Assembly: GCA_012719335.1 (NCBI GenBank)
Contig: JAAYAO010000204.1
Location: 1 to 7,703 of the forward strand
Direction of reading: 5' to 3'
DNA from: Propionibacterium sp.
GTDB taxonomy: Bacteria > Actinomycetota > Actinomycetes > Propionibacteriales > Propionibacteriaceae
DNA length: 7,703 bases
Translations under genes and position numbers: made by a program
The notes under the pieces: generated by a model
Seen by the model: the letters and a program-made list of their open reading frames with translations, nothing else
Databases searched by the model: none
Told to the model about the DNA's origin: nothing
Shown here: piece after piece, positions 5,272 through 7,703 of the stretch
Position numbering within the stretch: position 1 is the first letter of the stretch
Layout of the letters: each line of letters opens with the position of its first letter

Positions 5272-6150
5272 GTGCCAGCGCAGCCACTGGAGATCCATGT
5301 GATCGCCGATTCCACCGGGGAAACCGCCGCCCGGTTGGCCCGTGCTGCCCAGGCCCAGTTTCCCCAGCACCCGTTCGTGATCGTGCGCCATCCCCGGATC
5401 GCCAGTGCCGAGTCGCTCTATCTGGCCCTGGACGACGTGCGCAACCACGAACGTCCCGCCGCGGTGTTCTCGACCCTGGTCAACTCGGTGTTGCGCGATC
5501 TGGTCGACGATGCCTGCAACGACATGGGCATCGTGCACTGCGACCTGTTGGGTCCGACCCTGGCCCGGTTGGAGATCGCCACCGGCACCGCCGCCGAGCG
5601 GGTGCCGATGCGTCCGGTGGGGGTCGAGGCCGACTACTTCACCCGGATCGCCGCGATGGAATTCGCCGTCCGGCACGACGACGGGCAGTTGTTGTCCGGC
5701 CTGGCCGAGGCCGAGATCGTGCTGATCGGCCCGTCCCGCAGCGGCAAGACCCCGCTGTCGATGTACCTGGGCTACCTCGGCTACCGCACCGCGAACGTCC
5801 CGCTGGTCAACGGCATCCCGTACCCGCCCGAACTGGCCCGGGTCGATCGCTGGCGGATCGTCGGGTTGACCATCGACCCGCAGCGCTTGGCGAAGCTGCG
5901 CGACAAGCGGATCCAGGGGATGGGTTCGTTCAGCCCGCAGGACGGTTACGCCGACCTGGCCCGGATCTACACCGAACTCGACGAGATCACCGCGATGCAG
6001 CGCAAGCTGGGCGCCCGGATCCTCGACACCACGAACATCGCCCTCGAGGAGTCGGCCGCGCGGGTGATCGATATCGTCGAAACACGCGCCAGGATGGCGG
6101 GTACCCACCTACGCCGACAGTCCACCAACGAACTCACAGTCACGCCATGA
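5272..6150 (+). CDS. Pyruvate phosphate dikinase / PEP synthase regulatory protein (DUF299 kinase-phosphotransferase)
   Basis: Encodes 292 residues from GTG at 5272. The N-terminal signature EIHVIADSTGETAARLA (7-23) and the mid-protein EFAVRHDDGQ (130-139) are typical of the DUF299/PPSR family. The nucleotide-binding loop is GPSRSGKTPLSMYLG (153-167), followed by NVPLVNGIPYPPEL (175-188), GLTIDPQRL (198-206) and the C-terminal DTTNIALEESA (252-262). Family length is about 270-300, so the protein is complete. Known members are bifunctional: they inactivate PPDK or PEP synthase by ADP-dependent phosphorylation of a threonine next to the catalytic histidine, and reactivate it by Pi-dependent dephosphorylation. 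Because ppdK starts 29 bp downstream on the same strand, PPDK is the expected target. The start is set by the conserved N-terminus and the TAGTCT -10 just upstream; the longer frame from 5101 adds 57 low-complexity residues without family resemblance. Confidence 0.93.
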   Translation: MPAQPLEIHVIADSTGETAARLARAAQAQFPQHPFVIVRHPRIASAESLYLALDDVRNHERPAAVFSTLVNSVLRDLVDDACNDMGIVHCDLLGPTLARLEIATGTAAERVPMRPVGVEADYFTRIAAMEFAVRHDDGQLLSGLAEAEIVLIGPSRSGKTPLSMYLGYLGYRTANVPLVNGIPYPPELARVDRWRIVGLTIDPQRLAKLRDKRIQGMGSFSPQDGYADLARIYTELDEITAMQRKLGARILDTTNIALEESAARVIDIVETRARMAGTHLRRQSTNELTVTP

Positions 6151-6167
6151 GAAACACCCAGGGATCG

Positions 6168-6173
6168 AAGGAG
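6168..6173 (+). promoter_or_regulatory. Strong Shine-Dalgarno site of ppdK
   Basis: AAGGAG lies 6 nt before the ATG at 6180, the clearest ribosome-binding site in the window. It contrasts with the leaderless-looking regulator gene upstream, and could give much higher translation of the enzyme than of its regulator from one shared transcript. Confidence 0.8.
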
Positions 6174-6179
6174 ATCGCC

Positions 6180-7703
6180 ATGACCGACCAGGACCGCTAC
6201 GTCTACGACCTTTCCGAAGGCGATGCGTCCATGAAGAACCTGCTCGGCGGTAAGGGCGCCGGCGTCGCGGAAATGAACCGGATCGGGGTTCCGGTGCCGG
6301 ACGCATTCACCGTCACCACCACCGCGTCGGTCGAGAACATGCGACTCGGACACTGGCCCGACGGGCTCTGGGAGCAGATCGTGGACGCGGTCAAGCGCCT
6401 CGAGGAGCGCACCGGACGCACCCTGGGCGGGGCGACCAAGCCGCTGCTGGTGGCCGTGCGTTCGGGTGCGGTGCAGTCGATGCCGGGCATGATGGACACG
6501 ATTCTGAACCTGGGTATCACCGACGAATCGGTGCTCGCCCTGGCCGAGGAGTCGGGCAACCCCCGCTTCGCCTGGGACTCCTACCGGCGCTTCATCCAGA
6601 TGTACGGCGAGGTCGTCGAGGGCGTCGACCCGTCGGTGTACGAGGACGCGCTGAGCGCGTTGAAGGCCGATCGCGGCGTGCAGCAGGACACCGACCTGTC
6701 GGCCGACGACATGGCCGAACTGGTGCGCACCTTCAAGCGGCTGTCCACCGAGGCGATCGGCCACGAATGGACCGCCGACCCGATGGAGCAGTTGCGTGGT
6801 GCGGTGGACGCGGTGTTCCGCTCGTGGTTGAACCCGCGGGCCGAGGTGTACCGCAAGGCGAACAACATCTCCGCCGATCTGGGTACCGCGGTGAACGTGA
6901 TGCAGATGGTCTTCGGCAACCGGGGCGAGACCTCGGCCACCGGCGTGTGCTTCACCCGTGACCCGTCCACCGGTGTCAACGAGATCTACGGCGAGTTCCT
7001 GGTCAACGCCCAGGGCGAGGACGTGGTGGCCGGCATCCGCACCCCGCGCAAGCTCGAGGAGATGGAAGAGGTGTTGCCGGGTGCCTACAAGCAACTGATC
7101 GACACCCTCAAGCGGTTGGAGAACCACTACTCCGACATGCAGGACATCGAGTTCACCGTCGAGGACGAGAAGCTGTACCTGCTGCAGACCCGTACCGGCA
7201 AGCGCACCGCCCAGGCGGCGATCAAGATCGCCGGCGACATGGTGGACGAGGGCCTGATCGACCGTGAGACCGCGTTGCTGCGCATCGAACCGAATCAGCT
7301 TGACCAGCTGCTGCACCCGGCGATCGACCCGTCGGCGAAGACCGAGCCGCTGACCGTGGGGCTGAACGCGTCCCCGGGTGCCGGCGTGGGCACTTTGGTG
7401 TTCAGCGCCGATGACGCCGAGAAGGCCGGCAAGGTCGGTGAGGACGTCATCCTGGTGCGCTGGGAAACCACCCCCGACGACATCCACGGTGTGCTGGTGG
7501 CCCAAGGCGTGCTCACCGCCCACGGCGGCATGACCTCGCACGCCGCGGTGGTGGCGCGCGGCATGGGCAAGCCCTGTGTGGCCGGCGCGCACGAACTGCA
7601 CATCGATGCGGCCGCGAAGAAGCTGACCGTCAACGGCAAGGAGTACGGCGAGGGTGACGTGTTCACCATTGACGGCTCGACCGGTGAAGTGTTCGCCGGG
7701 GCC
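6180..7703 (+). CDS. ppdK: Pyruvate, phosphate dikinase, N-terminal 508 residues (runs off window)
   Basis: PPDK interconverts pyruvate + ATP + Pi and PEP + AMP + PPi, in the cytosol. The N-terminal ATP-grasp part shows NLLGGKGAG (20-28), VAVRSGAVQSMPGMMDTILNLG (91-112), NRGETSATGVCFTRDPSTG (247-265) and DIEFTVEDEKLYLLQTR (322-338). The swivelling phosphohistidine domain has LTAHGGMTSHAAVVARGMGKPCVAG (445-469), with catalytic His454 and regulatory Thr452; these positions nearly coincide with Clostridium symbiosum PPDK (His455). The C-terminal PEP/pyruvate TIM-barrel, about 370 residues, lies beyond the right edge. The GGMTSH motif together with pyrophosphate-type spacing separates this from PEP synthase. 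The start is the ATG 6 nt after AAGGAG. It forms an operon with the upstream regulator. In fermenting or PPi-using actinobacteria the enzyme may run in either direction; the sequence does not say which. Confidence 0.97.
   Translation, partial: MTDQDRYVYDLSEGDASMKNLLGGKGAGVAEMNRIGVPVPDAFTVTTTASVENMRLGHWPDGLWEQIVDAVKRLEERTGRTLGGATKPLLVAVRSGAVQSMPGMMDTILNLGITDESVLALAEESGNPRFAWDSYRRFIQMYGEVVEGVDPSVYEDALSALKADRGVQQDTDLSADDMAELVRTFKRLSTEAIGHEWTADPMEQLRGAVDAVFRSWLNPRAEVYRKANNISADLGTAVNVMQMVFGNRGETSATGVCFTRDPSTGVNEIYGEFLVNAQGEDVVAGIRTPRKLEEMEEVLPGAYKQLIDTLKRLENHYSDMQDIEFTVEDEKLYLLQTRTGKRTAQAAIKIAGDMVDEGLIDRETALLRIEPNQLDQLLHPAIDPSAKTEPLTVGLNASPGAGVGTLVFSADDAEKAGKVGEDVILVRWETTPDDIHGVLVAQGVLTAHGGMTSHAAVVARGMGKPCVAGAHELHIDAAAKKLTVNGKEYGEGDVFTIDGSTGEVFAGA

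Noticed and set aside
5072..5287. Longer N-terminus for the PH-like protein, starting near 5287
   Set aside because: Adds 72 proline/arginine-rich residues that cross the divergent promoter palindromes and overlap the start of the PPDK regulator gene.
5005..6108. 367-residue minus-strand open frame antisense to the PPDK regulator
   Set aside because: Shadow of a conserved plus-strand gene; no family resemblance.
5967..7601. 544-residue minus-strand open frame antisense to ppdK
   Set aside because: The composition is H/Q/V/G-rich shadow sequence, while the plus strand carries unmistakable PPDK motifs throughout.
1..7703. Mobile elements, CRISPR arrays, tRNA or rRNA genes, toxin-antitoxin or defence systems
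   Set aside because: Looked for on both strands; no transposase, direct-repeat array, cloverleaf or defence-type protein is visible. The window appears to be ordinary chromosomal sequence with interesting regulation rather than a novel multi-gene system.

Overview
This is a 7.7 kb window of high-GC, codon-biased bacterial DNA, and it looks like an actinobacterial chromosome. The evidence is very dense GC-rich coding, GTG and TTG starts, TANNNT-type -10 elements directly abutting start codons (leaderless genes), and actinobacterial-type protein families. A succinate/acetyl-type CoA-transferase together with pyruvate phosphate dikinase (PPDK) is compatible with a Propionibacteriaceae-like propionate fermenter. 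That is an inference from gene content only. No mobile element, phage gene, CRISPR array, tRNA or rRNA was seen. The genes are chromosomal housekeeping or accessory metabolic genes.

Layout. (1) 1-990, minus: N-terminal two thirds of an acetyl-CoA hydrolase / succinate CoA-transferase family enzyme, running off the left edge. (2) 1134-2360, minus: a TerC/Alx-family membrane protein with a putative TTG start, preceded (2397-2511) by a well-formed yybP-ykoY manganese riboswitch with its own promoter. (3) 2582-3418, minus: a YwiC-like integral membrane protein, probably leaderless. (4) 3474-3522: a perfect 15-bp inverted repeat between genes. (5) 3531-4586, minus: an RsmC/RlmG-like rRNA guanine-N2 methyltransferase, overlapping by 4 bp (GTGA) the end of (6) 4583-5071, minus: a small two-TM membrane protein with a C-terminal PH-like domain. 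(7) A 200-bp divergent promoter region with two dyads. (8) 5272-6150, plus: PPDK/PEP-synthase regulatory kinase/phosphotransferase. (9) 6180-7703, plus: ppdK, first 508 codons, running off the right edge.

How the genes work together. The rightward pair is a metabolic switch with its target: the DUF299 regulator is expected to phosphorylate and dephosphorylate the catalytic-loop threonine (Thr452) two residues before the phospho-histidine (His454) of the PPDK encoded 29 bp downstream. TerC is likely a Mn(II) exporter induced by Mn(II) through its riboswitch. The PH-domain protein and the methyltransferase are translationally coupled, but no functional link between them is known to me. The most interesting non-coding element is the terC leader. 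Its P1 3' strand sequence (CTCATGG) is duplicated 23 nt downstream next to the putative ribosome-binding site, which suggests a strand-exchange expression platform.
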